This document shows, one piece after another, positions 12,421-24,047 of a stretch of DNA of 64,000 nt (within the stretch, counting starts at the first letter, position 1; every line of letters begins with the position of its first letter). Made by a program: the position numbers and the translations under genes. Source of the stretch: Ceratothoa steindachneri. Lineage: Eukaryota > Arthropoda > Malacostraca > Isopoda > Cymothoidae. The stretch spans positions 89,624,440-89,688,439 of the forward strand of contig OZ018335.1 of the NCBI GenBank assembly GCA_963969495.1, written 5' to 3'. The notes below the pieces were generated by a model. The model saw only the letters and a program-made list of their open reading frames with translations. It was not told the origin of the DNA and did no database searches.

Positions 12421-13189
12421 CACTTCTTTCTCTCTCTATCATTTTGTTCCCATTAGGGAAGCCCCCATCATTGGGTTGACAAACTCTGACAGGATTCGCT
12501 GCTTCCCGCTTTATCCCCTTCTTTACTCCTTCTATACCACTCTTACTTTGCCTTCTCACTTTCCTTAGAGAATTCGTTCCCTAGACATGGTATCTGGGTG
12601 GTCTGCACGCCATCCCGGGATCACATAACGCCAGGGTATGATAATATGTTAACACCCACCCTACTCGTTAGTGAACCCGCATATCTCTACTTCTCTTTAT
12701 TACATACCCAGATACCCATTTCCATACTTGCTCTTCAATCTACAGAGGTTCTGGCTGCTCGGCGCACTTTCGTCCTCATATTGGTCCTCAGTCAAGTAGT
12801 AGTGTGTACCGTGAGGTGGTTCCTACCTGCTGCCAGGGCTGAAAGCCCGCTGGCTGAGGTAAGCATTAGGCATGAGTTGTGCTGGGCCGTCGACTCTGTT
12901 CGGCTTCTTCCAGTACACACATAAGGGGGCTACGTTGGCACCATCCTTTGTGGTCAAGTTCGCCTGAATGACGGGCCGGGTTGTCAGGGTCCATCTCAGC
13001 TCAAACCCATCATGGCCCAACTATTCGTAAATAATCACATTCTGGAATTTGCTGATTCTATGAATTTTCTTTTAGTATACCAAGGCATTGGGATGTCATA
13101 GTATCTATTTTCCAGGAATTTGTTCTTTTTTTTCACTCTAATCATGGCAACAACTGTACTAAATAGTTGGCTACTGGAAGTGAATAGAG
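12421..13189. other. no gene recognised
   Basis: The sequence between the RTE-like fragment and the next LINE-A copy shows no conserved coding blocks. Two frames, 12598-12924 (+) and 12823-13020 (-), lack recognisable motifs. Confidence 0.5.
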
Positions 13190-14480
13190 ATCCTCCTCCA
13201 AGCGTGGACTCTTCCTCCCTAGGTGTCGGGGAGGACGAGGTAAACCGAGACACCACTTCGACCGGGGGGGGCGGGGGCGCTTCCGGGGATGGAGAGAAGC
13301 GAGTTCATCACCACACCCTCCTCTCCTAATAAAAGTATTACAAAGAGGACTAGGGGTTCCTTTTCTTCGGTGGTGGCTATGGGGAAGTATGGGTACGTTA
13401 CCGCTTCAGAAAGAGACGAGGCCAAGATCGGCACGTCCGGCCCCGAAATGCCCTCGGTTGGAGTGGCCCAGGCAAAGACCAAAATCGTATGTGCGTTGAG
13501 CGGAGCCTTGATTACGTCGGGGGCCCTCACTCAGAGACTACAGGACTTTTCCCGAGCCCGCTGGCTTCAAACGCTTTCTGGGCATTCGCTCCACAAGTCG
13601 CAACATGTTAGTTAAAGACAACGTGACCCAACAAAGGAGAGCATTAGCTAGTTTGATTACCAGAAAGCCGGAGGTGACCCGTTTCTCGGTCGGGATCCTT
13701 CTGGCGAATGCATCGAGGCCCTTTTGAGGTGGCCCTGATTAGTGCCCTTCGGACACTTAATGTCTCTCAGGTAAGTGTGACGCCGCACTCTACCATGACC
13801 TTCGTGAAAAGAGTGGTTTATGCGGGGGAACTCGTGGCTACTCCAAAAAGGACATCACCTTAGAGCTGGCCAACCACGGGGTGGTCAAGGTCGAAGGTGT
13901 GACGAGAAAACAAGGGTCTCGAGGCTTACCCCTACACTCTTCGTCACGTTCGACTGTGGCAGGCTCCCTGAATCTGTGTGTGCGGATTGGTATCGCTACC
14001 GCGTGAAAGCATTCATGTCACTGCTGACGCTTCAGCCAAGCGAATCGCTCTTGTAGACATGCAAAATTTGGTTTCTCCCATCTGTGTAAGTTGCTCCAAA
14101 GCCATACACGTAAGTCCCTATCGTATATGGCTAAGTGCGGAGACCCGCATCCCGCTTCATCGAAGCAATGTAGTGCGTACCTCCTGGAGAAGGAAATTCT
14201 GGCCGTTCAGGCTGCGGATCTTATCTCATTTCGCGAGGCCAAGGACTTAGTCTTGTTGCTGCCTGGGACGTCTTATGCCTCACTCTTAAAAGGCAACATA
14301 TGATCGAGGCCAAAGAACACGGTGGGAGGTGGGCCGACGCCTGGGAGTGTTTCCTTCTTACTTTTTTGCTTGTTTGGTTTTTTGTTTTTTCTTTGTTTAG
14401 TTTGGTTTTAGGAATATTAAAGTAGCCTAGCAGTAGGCTTAAATTTTAATTACGGCGAGTTGCGACTTATGCCCTTGAAA
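13190..14480 (+). mobile_element. LINE-A derivative: decayed ORF1 joined directly to the 3'UTR
   Basis: Bases 13230-14300 align block by block with ORF1 of the long copy (36290-37330). Shared blocks include GGAGAGAAGCGAGTTCATC, DEAKIGTSGPEMPS (13414-13455), RARWLQTLSGHSLH, the SVTPHSTM segment near 13780, FDCGRLPESV near 13950, and LPGTSYASL near 14262. The next sequence (14330 on) is the T-rich 3'UTR with hairpin AGCCTA-GCAG-TAGGCT (14424-14439) and CGACTTATGCCC. The whole endonuclease-RT-RNase H ORF is therefore absent. Frames are broken. It is either an internal deletion or an ORF1-only subfamily; a single copy cannot decide. Confidence 0.75.
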
Positions 14481-15489
14481 GCAGGCGTTAAAAACAAAAC
14501 ACGCTCGCGGGTTTTCAGAGACTCGCCGCGAGAGTGCTCCTACCTTGTCGTTGAAGACGGGACTCAGCCCGCTCATTGGAGCCGACTGCGAAGTGGACTT
14601 TTATTATACCTCTCTCTTTCATCTTTGACCTTTAGTTATGGTCTCATTGTTATATTATTCATGGTCTTCCCCTGTCCTCCTCTATCTGCTCACCCTTTTT
14701 TCTGTCCCTCTCACGTGTAGTTGATTGTGCCTGAGCTTTATTGTTTGACTTTACGAATGTGTGGGTGCTAGTGGGTGTTTTAGCTTTAAGTTCGGACTTT
14801 TGTAGTTTCGGTGCACCGGTCCTGCCTCACCGGGATACGTCGCTCCATGGCTGAACCGCGCTAAGTTGGATGTCGTGGGTGTCCGGGCCGCAGCTGCCTA
14901 GCGCGATGGTCTTTGTGCCCTTTAATGACAATCTCGAAGGCAGCCTCTCGTTTTTAAAACGGTGGTACTGGCCGAGGAGTGCACTGGCCCCCTCCTTCCT
15001 TTCAAGAGGATGGAGGCGTATCAGGTGACGCGGTTTCGTTGGAGGGCTCCGCACTGTGCGAGACTGCCCACCCACCACCAAATAATACAATAGTGTATGG
15101 ATAAAAACAAACAAAACAAAGGAGTTTCCGACTTCTGCTCCTCGTGCTTCTGGATCTCGTTCCAGTTCTTCCCTTTTTTCGCGTTAGATCCATTAATATT
15201 TTTGACGTCAGTGATTATTTTGATGAAGTGCGAGACGAACTGCGCCGCATATGTTTTCGTAAAGACAGAGTCCTAGTAGTGGAGGTCACCTCCCACCTCC
15301 AACATGATTCTGCCCAAGCCCTCGAGACTCTTGCTCGCTCTCAGATTACTGACTCAACCTCCAACACTGAAGGGTGTTCTGTTATTCATTTTAACGAACT
15401 TATTGACTATGACCTTAAGACGCTTCAGTCAAAGCTGGCTAGCCAGAGAATTATTGACATTCATAGACCACAGTAAACTGTCGGTTGGC
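14481..15489 (+). other. unrecognised region with one unassigned frame (15144-15476)
   Basis: No known gene is recognised. The + frame at 15144-15476 (110 residues) is moderately charged and includes DYFDEVRDELRRICFRKDR and LVVEVTSHLQHDSAQAL, which look protein-like. No family was identified; an ORF1-type segment of another LINE is one possibility. Sequence at 14760-15060 is GC-richer than its surroundings and could be an element's 5'UTR. Confidence 0.3.
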
Positions 15490-15620
15490 TCCGGGTGAAC
15501 ACACCAGTCCCACAGAAAGCCCGCCCTACTCAATTGTAACGTTGGTGGGGCCTGCAACAAAGGTTGTAGGATCAAAGGCTTTCTCCCGAGCGGTCGGAGG
15601 GCGCAGATATGCTCCCGGGG
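15490..15620. repeat. dispersed repeat related to 11110-11270
   Basis: Shared ordered words are listed under 10885-11277. Both copies lie beside LINE fragments, so the repeat may be part of a LINE not otherwise recognised. Confidence 0.4.
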
Positions 15621-15936
15621 AGCTATAAACAACAACCTCGCTGCTGTGCTTATAGGAGTACATCGTATCCGATGACGACGCTCTCCTCGGGATCATCGGT
15701 GACTCCGTTGATGGCTGTAGAGTCCTATTCTTGATCCGCACACTTTGTTGCAGACATGACAGGTAACTTCACGTCGGGTGGTACAGGGTTAGCTTGACGG
15801 GCGTGCTTCCTTGTACGTCTGTCATTTCTTGATTGTCTAATGCTATCTTACAGTTCTTCTGCCCCCTCACGGCATATTGTCCTCCAGGGATGTCGATCGG
15901 CGGCAAAGTCTTCCAGATTTGCTGGGGGGGGGGGGG

Positions 15937-16100
15937 TTAAGTTCCCTTAATATTGTCTTTGTATCTTTTCTTTTGGCCGCCTGCTGAACGTCGACCTTCG
16001 TTTAATTGACTGTAGAGTATTTTTCGCGGTAGCCAGTCTTCAGGCATCGTTATTACGTGTCCAAGCCATCTGAGCTGATGTTGTAAAGGGTCTTTCAACA
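15937..16100 (-). mobile_element. LINE C-terminal tail fragment (LINE-D), minus strand
   Basis: The minus-strand frame reads LRWLGHVITMPEDWLPRKIL then EGRRSAGGQKKRYKDNIK. This is the conserved C-terminal tail found after RT in many invertebrate non-LTR retrotransposon proteins (RWLGHV...RxP...GKR..G..KKRYKD pattern). RT itself is not seen upstream on that strand, because the adjacent DNA belongs to a transposase relic. Only this short tail remains. Confidence 0.65.
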
Positions 16101-16194
16101 AGGACGCTCGAGCTTTGTCAGGCGATAGTGGCCATGTTGTTAAAGCCACAGCTGGCAACCTTACGGTGAACTGTTCAATAGTACTTGGCAAGTC

Positions 16195-16443
16195 ATGATG
16201 GAAGGTTATAGCGTTGAACAGCGTGTGCGAATCATCAAATGTTATCAAAATCAGTCCTCCGTTTGACAAACGTTCCGCGCATTACGTGATTTCTATCCTC
16301 GCCACAGCGATGAGGCCCATTTTTGGATGAATGGATTTGTGAACAAGCAAAATTGTCGGATTTGGGACGAAAACAATCCACATGAGATACACCAGCACCA
16401 ATTGCATCCCAACAAAGTCATTGTTTGGTGCTACATGTGCTAC
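16195..16443 (+). pseudogene. DDE transposase with DUF4817-type N-terminus, internally deleted
   Basis: A single + frame starts ATGATG at 16195 and reads MMEGYSVEQRVRIIKCYQNQ. It has one TGA (16264-16266), then QTFRALRDFYPRH, then directly DEAHFWMNGFVNKQNCRIW and HPNKVIVWC. The first part is the helix-turn-helix (DUF4817-like) start of a widespread arthropod transposase. The second part is its catalytic-core segment, normally some hundred residues further on. The frame is preserved across the deletion joint near 16312. The rest of the core is missing; LINE-A sequence follows at about 16450. Confidence 0.65.
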
Positions 16444-16449
16444 TAGGTT

Positions 16450-16750
16450 AAACCGACACTGGTCCTCCCACATACTGTCTGGTACATTCTTGTTGATGTC
16501 GCAGTATGTTTGGCAAGCGGGGTCGCTACTGCGTGTCCCTTGTACTCGGGATGAGTTCGTGCACACAGAATTTTGGAATCTTTGACTCTCTTTGGTGTTA
16601 GTCGCATGCTGTTTCACTTTTCTTTCCTATTTGTTTGTTTTTTGGTTTTGTGTTTGGCACTTTATCGTAATTTTAAAGTAACCTATTACTATGCTGAATT
16701 TTTAATTACAACAGTATACCCTTGGTTGCAGAAGGGTACTATTGAAAAAA
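16450..16750 (+). mobile_element. LINE-A 3' terminal fragment
   Basis: The fragment starts in the finger region (TACATTCTTGTTGATGTCGC corresponds to HILVE). It continues through the C-terminal tail block CGGGATGAGTTCGTGCACAC and a T-rich 3'UTR to a degenerate version of the terminal stem-loop region (AACCTATTACTATGCTG, TTTTTAATTACAACAG). It abuts the transposase relic. Confidence 0.6.
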
Positions 16751-16976
16751 ATACAAGAGATCCGTGCAAAGAAGGCATTATACTTGTAACACTCACTTTT
16801 ACTGCTGTAACGAGGGGTGTTCTGAGCCTTCCTGGCACTGTAATCCAAACTAACGCATCAGCGCCGGGAACCAACCATTCGACATCAGCCTCTATTTCCT
16901 ACGCTCACCTCTCTCTTGAAACAACATCCGAGGAAACTTTTGGAAACACATCGAGTCCCGTCTTCCCCACAGGATG
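16751..16976. other. spacer, unrecognised
   Basis: No conserved coding or repeat signal was recognised between the two LINE-A copies. Confidence 0.4.
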
Positions 16977-18796
16977 ATCCGATTGGTATTGAACCGCGTC
17001 TCTCGCTATGCCGATGGGCACAGCTTCGGTTTTTCTTAGCCAAGACTAAGGTAGTGCACTTCTGCCGCCATCCACGGCTCCACCTTGACCCAGACATGTT
17101 TCTAAATGGGGTTGGACTCACGAGTGGTGGACTCGCACGGTTTCCTTGGTCTTGTATTTGACAGACGCCTCACATGGGCGGCTCATACTCGCAGCCTTAG
17201 GGTCTCTTGTACCCGCGCCATGGATATTCTTCGCTCCGTGAAGTTCAGCACCTGGGGGTGCTAATAGGGCTACTGCCTTTCTTTATTATCGATCCTTTGT
17301 TCGTTCGGATCTCGACTACGGTTGCGAGTTTTATCCATCCGCAGCCGAGCGTGTATTGCCGAAGGTGGACTCGATCCACCACACCTGCTTTCGCCTGGCG
17401 ACCGGCGCCTTCCGCACGTACCCCATTAAGAGCCTACTTGTCGATGTTGGGAAGATGCCACTCTCTTTGTGCCGTGCACAGTGCATTATTCGCCTGTACG
17501 TGCGAGCCCGGCGCTTTCCTCAGTCGCCAACAGCTCTCAATGCATCTACAGCTGATCTATATTATGCCTATGCCGCCGAGAGAAGCCATTTGGGTTTAGG
17601 GCTAGGAAACTCCCTAGAGAGCTCGGTATAGCTCTCGGGCCGGTGGCGTCCCTGGTTCTACCCAGGACGATACTCTGCAGGATACTACCTTTGACTATTT
17701 GTCGCCACGCTTCTGCTCCCAAAGCTTGTACAACGCCGGGAGTATTGCGTTGGGCATTTTAGGAGTACACTTTGTGTCACGCGGGAACCGTGCCAGTGTA
17801 TACGGATGGTTCCAAGCCCCAAGAGGGGGTCGGTTTCCACGCCGTGCCTGGCGCTGCCTTTGTCTTCACTGCTGAGCTGCTGTCAATACACTGTTCGGTA
17901 CGGGAGATAACGCGACGTGCCAGGTTCAGAGACCGAAATGTGATTTTTAGCGACCCACAAAGCGCCCTGAGTGCTTTCGGGGAATTAGAATATCCGCATC
18001 ATCTGGTTCGCGATATCCGCGACGCAACGGTTTTGGCGAGCCAGGCGGATGTCGAGATCATCTTATGCTTGGTTCCTGGACATGTAGGAATTGCGGTGAA
18101 TTAGCGCGCCTATGAGGGCACCAAAGAGTCCGCGAGGGCTGGGCTACCAGACAAACGTTTCGTTCTTCCTCACACCGATTACATGATAGGAATACGGGCT
18201 GTTTGGCAAAGAAGATGGGAGACGGCCGAAGGGAATTTAAAGTTGTGTGCTATAGCGCAGCAACTGTTCCCATGGACCTACCTGCCAATTCCGCGACGGC
18301 TTCAGGTTGCTTTCTGCCGTCTCCCAATTGGCCACACTCGCGGGACGTACCGCCATTTGATGGAGCCCTCGCCTGCAACGACTGCGTCGTCCCTGAGACT
18401 GTTTGGCACATTTTTGTTGCATTTCCCACTCTGGGTGATCTTCGCGCATGTTACCTGTCCCGGTACCGCGACGAGCGACGTTGCTGCCACTTGTCCATTG
18501 TACTTGGGACTGGTTGGTGCACACAGACTTGCGGACTAAGACTTTATTTGACTGTTTGCTGTGGGTCGCATGTTCTTGCGCGGTGGGGAGGCGGGCCTTC
18601 CCCCGACGCCGGAGTGCACTCCCTTCTTCCCCTTTTGCTTTGTTTTTTATAGCCTTTTTCTTTTTTTATCGTTGTTATTTGTTAGCTATATATTGTTATT
18701 TGGTTTTTAATATAGCCTCGTAGTAGGCTATGTTGAGTACGGTGACTTATGCTCAAATAGTCAGTTGCCAGATGGGCTCCTAAAATGAAAAAAAAA
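16977..18796 (+). mobile_element. LINE-A copy, 5'-truncated in RT, with RNase H, finger and 3'UTR
   Basis: The copy begins at the end of RT (IEPRLSLCRWA, then FLAKTKVVHFCRHPRL). It passes through the connection region to RNase H at 17772-18104. There YTDGSK (Asp at 17805-17807), FTAELLS, IFSDPQSAL and WVPGHVGI-like residues are visible, so the first Asp and the Glu are intact. A stop interrupts RNase H at 18102-18104, in what should be GNERADE. The finger CNDCVVPETVWHIFVAF (about 18377-18427) has lost its last Cys. The 3'UTR ends with two stem-loops and an A-rich tail (18788-18796). No clear target-site duplication was found. Confidence 0.82.
18713..18769 (+). other. LINE-A 3'UTR double stem-loop
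   Basis: Hairpin 1 is TAGCCT-CGTAGT-AGGCTA. Hairpin 2 is GGTGAC (18741-18746) with GTTGCC (18764-18769). Relative to GGCGAC/GTCGCC in the 10.8 kb copy, both strands changed (C to T on each side), keeping G-U pairs. Confidence 0.65.
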
Positions 18797-20749
18797 CAGT
18801 AGAGTACCACTTTCGCCTGAAGTACTTTTTATCCAATCTTCAGAAATATGTAGATTGGCGGCGCGAACGATGGGAGGTAAACTATTTCGTCCGTGTTCCA
18901 ATATGTTTCACGTTTTTGGAGTAAATTTAAGGGGACTGCTCGTTTGAGGGTAAACACAATGGGGGGACCCCCCCTACGATGATCCTGAGTTTCAATCAAT
19001 ATGGGGGGAGTCTGAGGGGACAGCCTCCTAGTATATAATCCCAATTGTTTATAGAATAATGTTCTAAATAGGACTCAAAAGCGCATGAATATTCAAGCAC
19101 GGATGAACGAAATATAAACACACAAAAATCCCCTTTTTCGGCCGAGCCGTCAATCTACATGGTTACCCAAATCTCTCTCTCCTTTCGCAACCACAATGTT
19201 GAGAGCAGCAAAGACCGACTAGGTCACTGCCCCCCCCCCCCCATCCCTCCTATATATGAGAAATTATGAACCCACCACCAAACCACCTACACCTAACTCT
19301 TCAAAGACCTTGCACGGTGGCGAACTTATAGCGCATCCATCTACCCTAGTACTTGTCTCTACTGAAAGGCCAGCGTGTGTGGAAGCCCCACCAGTCTTGG
19401 CTGAGCTGTTACTCAATTCCCTTCACCGAAAATCACCACAGTCAAGTTCTTCCCTGACGATGAGTCTTTCAGTCGCCCTTACACCGCTTGTGAATGAGGA
19501 AGAGATCGTAATCGCTCGCTACCTTCTCTCTCTCTGATTCCGCCTCCTTGAGCCCCGCAACGAGGAGCGTACTCGAACTGAAGATGACACCTAACTCCCG
19601 CCTGGGTCAAAGAGCTTTTCAGAAGAGACATTGCTTCATGCCATCAAATCGTTCCCCTCGTACAGCCCCTCACGAAGTACAATATCTGATGAGAAAGATC
19701 TTATAGAACTCTCGCTGGCTAAACTACACTCCGCCGTACTGATAACGATACCACTCGGGTATCACTCCCAACTGAACTTACTGAGACTACCCCTATTACT
19801 GACCTTTGACAGGCATGTGCTGATCTTTCCGACCCAACGCCTTGCTCTACGCCCCTCATACTACCTAACCGCAGCTTCTTGATTACGGGCTATGCTCTAC
19901 CTCAGGGTTGCACATCTGCTAATATAGCATCTTATAACCCGACATCTTTCGGTTATTCTCCCACTGCTGAGAAAGTTACTTCTCTATCGCCATCAAACCC
20001 TCTGCCTCACGCCCGTGACCCGTCCAGACATAATATATCGCCCCCTCACTGAACACGTCTGGACCAATATAGACGGCTCGTACTCATGCCCTTGTGTCTA
20101 CTTCAACCAATAACAACCCAACATCCTCCAATTTGTCTCGCGTGGAACATATGTGGCCTTCGATCAAATTAGGCTCGGTACCTGCCATATTAAAGCAGTT
20201 TTCCCCTAAGTGGTTCGCCTCTGTGAAAACAAGCTTTTAGATCCTTCTCACTTTTCCCCCGCTTGTTACTCACGTGAAAGCCTAACCCCCCCAGCCCTCC
20301 CCAATTTTATGGTAACCTCTCAGTTCGCACAGCTATATCATTTACCATAGGCCCACTACATACAAACCTTAATGCCCTAGTGAGCCCTGTACACTTGAGA
20401 TCTCTAAAATCGTGCTGAGAGAAGAAGCGGTGTAGCATTCGAGTCAGGTATTTTGTCCAAAGACAATGTTCGCAAGAGAATTGAAGAGATGAGTCACGAT
20501 ATAATAACTTGTCAACGAGATTAAACGGTCCTGAAAAATCAGCACGCAGATCATTGAAACAACTAGTGTTTCAAACAACAAACAATTGCTTATATTGATA
20601 CAAACGCTGATAAAGGTTTTCAGACACCTCAGAAATTTTAGGAAATTAAATAAATGCAGGGTCATAAAGTTTTTATTTTCATATCAATATGAATATAACA
20701 GTTATAGATAGAGGGAAGTAGGAAAGGGGGCAAAGAAAAAATAATAGCG
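18797..20749. other. no gene recognised
   Basis: There are C-runs near 18967 and 19231. Two + frames (19256-19537 and 19631-19882) carry no recognised motif. They are separated by stops but use similar pyrimidine-rich codons, so they could be the remains of one old coding sequence. Nothing decisive is seen. Confidence 0.4.
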
Positions 20750-20890
20750 TAGGCGAGTTGCGAACAGCTTCCCGCATCGCTGGACCACTGTTAGCCAGCG
20801 GCGAATACAGTCGGCCATCCTGAGTCTAAAAAGATTCATTCAAACGAAGCTTTTAAGCCGCTTGCCTGCACTTCTCGTACACTAGAAGTG
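20750..20890 (+). repeat. about 150-bp dispersed repeat, copy 1 of 4
   Basis: It begins GGCGAGTTGCGAACAGCTTCC and ends GAAGCTTTTAAGCCGCTTGC-CTGCACTTCTCGTACACTA. Related copies lie at 62145-62290 (+), 34512-34645 (-) and 34840-34990 (-). No coding capacity; it is probably a SINE or MITE, class unknown. Confidence 0.65.
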
Positions 20891-20896
20891 AAATAT

Positions 20897-20898
<2 letters not shown>

Positions 20899-20959
<61 letters not shown>
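20899..20959. repeat. (TA)n microsatellite
   Basis: An uninterrupted alternating TA tract directly abutting the PLE piece at 20960. Confidence 0.98.
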
Positions 20960-20962
<3 letters not shown>

Positions 20963-21301
20963 GGAATATGAAGACACATGCGATGGTTATGAACATTTAA
21001 TTATCCGGACGTTTTGGTCATTAACGATGACCATCATCAGCGAATTATGTTGAGAGAAATTGGACATCCAGTTTGGCCTTCTCAAGTTTTTTGAAGGTGG
21101 ATTCTAAGCAGCGAAGTCGTCGGACAACGTCTTCATTGTATCTCTTCCTCAATGTATTGGTGATGGAGTCGTTCCTTGGGAACCTTATTCGTAGTAGGAA
21201 TATGAAGGCATATGCGATGATTACGAACATTTAATTTTCCGGACGTTTCGGTCATTAACGATGTCCATCATCAGCGAATAATGTTGAGAAAAATTGGACA
21301 T

Positions 21302-21302
<1 letters not shown>
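20960..21302 (-). mobile_element. Penelope-like element 5' piece: ORF start flanked by 109-bp direct repeats
   Basis: Two 109-bp direct repeats (20960-21068 and 21194-21302, a few substitutions apart) flank 125 bp. On the minus strand the middle reads RIRFPRNDSITNTLRKRYNE and LRCLESTFKKLEKAKLDVQF, resembling the basic, coiled start of PLE reverse-transcriptase proteins that ends in a DL/VxFL motif. Each repeat contains CTGATGAT, a short stem and (C)GAAACG. PLEs are known to carry pseudo-LTRs with hammerhead ribozyme motifs, so these are probably pLTRs in a head arrangement. (TA)n arrays flank both sides. The assignment is by motif. Confidence 0.6.

Positions 21303-21305
<3 letters not shown>

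Positions 21306-21381
<76 letters not shown>
21306..21381. repeat. (TA)n microsatellite
   Basis: A pure TA tract of 76 bp adjoining the second 109-bp repeat. Confidence 0.98.
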
Positions 21382-21384
<3 letters not shown>

Positions 21385-21514
21385 CCAAATAATCAACAAG
21401 AATTAACAAAATACAAAATTCGCCAAACCATGTAACATCAGCTACATAATATAACAGATCAGCAATTGAAGCACTGTGAAAATTACAGCAACACAAAACT
21501 GATCAGGAAAGCTC

Positions 21515-22190
21515 AGTAGCATATCGAGGGTCCCTTGGCAGTGATGAAAGCATCTATTCTTCGAGACATGCTCTCCATGGGGGTGTGATGCTTGAGGGAT
21601 GTGATGCTGGCTCACTCCTCGATGATTACTAACTTCGGGTGCTCATTGAAGGCTGGATGATGACGTCGTGCGGGTTCTTTAGGGGCTTTCAGAGGTTTTC
21701 CAATGGATTTATATCCGTAGAATAAGGTGGCTAGTCAATTACTGTGATATTGTTGTCCCAGAACCACTGTATGTTGGAAGCAAACATGTGGTATGGGGCA
21801 TAGTTTCGCTTTAAAATCACAGTCTGAGCAATTATGGTCAGGTCTCGCATGGTACAGTTGCGGTGAGCACGTGCCAAAGCCAGTCGCCGTCGCTTCTGAT
21901 GAAGTTTGATCAGCGGCTTCTGGTAGGCTTTACATCGCTTCAAGCCTAGTGAAAACAGCCTGAGTCGTGCTGTTCTGACGGATGCAATAACCTGGGTAGT
22001 TTGGGGGCTTTTTTTACTATCCCGTCACGTTGCGTACTGACCATACATTCTCCAGAATGAGGTTGGTCTTGGATGTTGCTATTTTCTCGAATCCTCTTCA
22101 ACCCTTCTGCAAAACCAAAATGTGATCCACTCCACCGGTGGATTTGCAAATATATACTCGTATGATAAATGCTTAGGATTGTCTTTAACA
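21515..22190 (-). pseudogene. Tc1-like transposase relic
   Basis: The minus strand shows Tc1 blocks in order: RIRENSNIQDQPHSGE (end of the helix-turn-helix half, about 22090), KKAPKLPRLL, KLHQKRRRLALARAH (about 21880), QWFWDNNITVID (about 21735), then stop, PPYSTDINPLENL (about 21690-21730) with the third acidic residue, and KPLKEPARRHHP. The WPPYSPDLNPIENLW signature is recognisable although the Trp has become a stop. Several frames are used, so the copy is dead. No terminal inverted repeats were found. Confidence 0.65.
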
Positions 22191-24047
22191 TTTTATTCCT
22201 AGCTATCCAAGTTTAACATAAATTCAAACTATTGTTATCTTTGGAATTCATTCTTCTTACTAATCAGACTGGTGATGATACGGATTTTGACAATCAACCA
22301 AAGGGAGCATAGGGCAATCCATTGGTTGTCTGGAATAACGAAAATGTTAAGGACGCCTGATTTACTTCATAATCTCTAAATCTTTTTCGTCGTCAACTTT
22401 ATTTAACTAGCTGCCATTCATATCACAAGAAAAATCATTCAATTTCATCTGCCACCTATCTGATCAACATACATTGTATAACCAAAGGCATAAATCTAAA
22501 TATTATGCCTGAGATTTTAGCTATCTAATTCGTGATAAATAGCAATAAAGTCAATTTTGTCGTAATTTATAGGCAAAAAAACGCAAACGAAAGATTACGA
22601 TTTTTTTTAGGATTGTCGTTACATATTTTTTTATTATCAAATATTCGAGACAAAGAACTGAAACCGTTAGGTCTGTCTTCTTCCAAATTCTTTAGACTTA
22701 AATGCTTCATTACAAATCTATTAGATTATAATCTATCCCCACGTGAAAAACTTCTTGCCAAAAGCCTTAAATTTTAAATACCATGCTTCTATAGAAAGGA
22801 CCTCTAGGGCATTCCTATAATGGCAAAACTCTCAGGAAATTTTATTATATTATAATGTTCTCCAATCAAATAATCAGGATGATTTAATCAATGTATATAT
22901 ATTCAAATTGTAACCCATCTCAACATAAACGGGAAACCAATTTTACTTTCAAAATGTATTCCACAAAAATCCCTCTAGTAAAAGATTTTCCCCTACACCA
23001 ACACACACAAACGAACGCACGCCTTTAGCTGCCCGCTTTGAAGCAGTCAGCCACTCACTCCTGCTCCAATTTACTTCGAATCAAGATCCCAATTCACAGT
23101 CGGTCATAGTTACCTTACCTTACCTTGCCTTAGTACCTTACCATACCCTACCTCACCTTACATTTTACTCCATACTTTTCACTACTTTTATACATTTCAT
23201 TACGTTACGTTATATTTCACTGCCTTCCTCACAAGCCAACAATAATATCCTACACTTCCCATCCTTTTTACAAGTCAATTATATCTGTAATACCATCCTT
23301 TAATCTGATCCTTCAATACCACCCTGTAATCAATATTTCAATTATATCTACGTTGTATTCCTTAACAATTCTCAATTTAATTATCTCATTCATCTGTATA
23401 ATTGTAATTACTTCTCACTTGTTATTTCCTAATTCAATTCTCTCATTGTGCATTCGTTGATTTTATAAATATATATTTTGTTTATCGTCCGTTTCCTTGT
23501 AACCCTCGCGTTCGAAGTTTTCCAAATTCAGTTCACGTTAGTTGTTAGGCCTAAATATTAGCAGACGAAAATTCCGACCAATTCAACAAATTTATGGTAA
23601 TTGTTTTCAAATAGCTATCTAGGCTGATATATTAACTAAAATCAATCCCACTAATAACCAATACCATAAAATGGGGCCCAGAATTTAATAATCTCCGGTC
23701 AATCAATAAATAACTTCAAACGTTAAAATAATTTCTCGAACTCCGCGCGTCATTTCCCTGCTATCATCGTTAGAACATTTTGATTCACGTGTTCATTTTT
23801 AATATCGCGTGTTATCTTTAGCATCCTTCTTCCAATTTTCATAATTCATATCATTTTAATTTGATACTATCTCCTATATACAACGAGTGAACATTTTCCT
23901 TTATTTCTCATAATTATTTTTCATTTCTTTACATTCCTGTGCTCATGAATAATTTCCACACACACACACACACATGTGCACACAACCACAGCTATTTCAC
24001 TCACATCAACACATTCATTCAACTAGCACAAGTACACACAAAACATA
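22191..24047. other. AT-rich region without recognised genes
   Basis: It contains an imperfect (CCTTA)n-like stretch at 23113-23170 and a CA run at 23958-23974. The + frame at 22532-22777 has no motif. The last few hundred bases may be LTR or leader of the Gypsy fragment that starts at 24048, but no LTR termini could be defined. Confidence 0.45.

Noticed and set aside
23111..23170. CCTTA-rich stretch resembling telomeric repeat
   Set aside because: The arthropod telomere unit TTAGG gives CCTAA on the other strand. This is CCTTA, short and imperfect, so it is a simple repeat.
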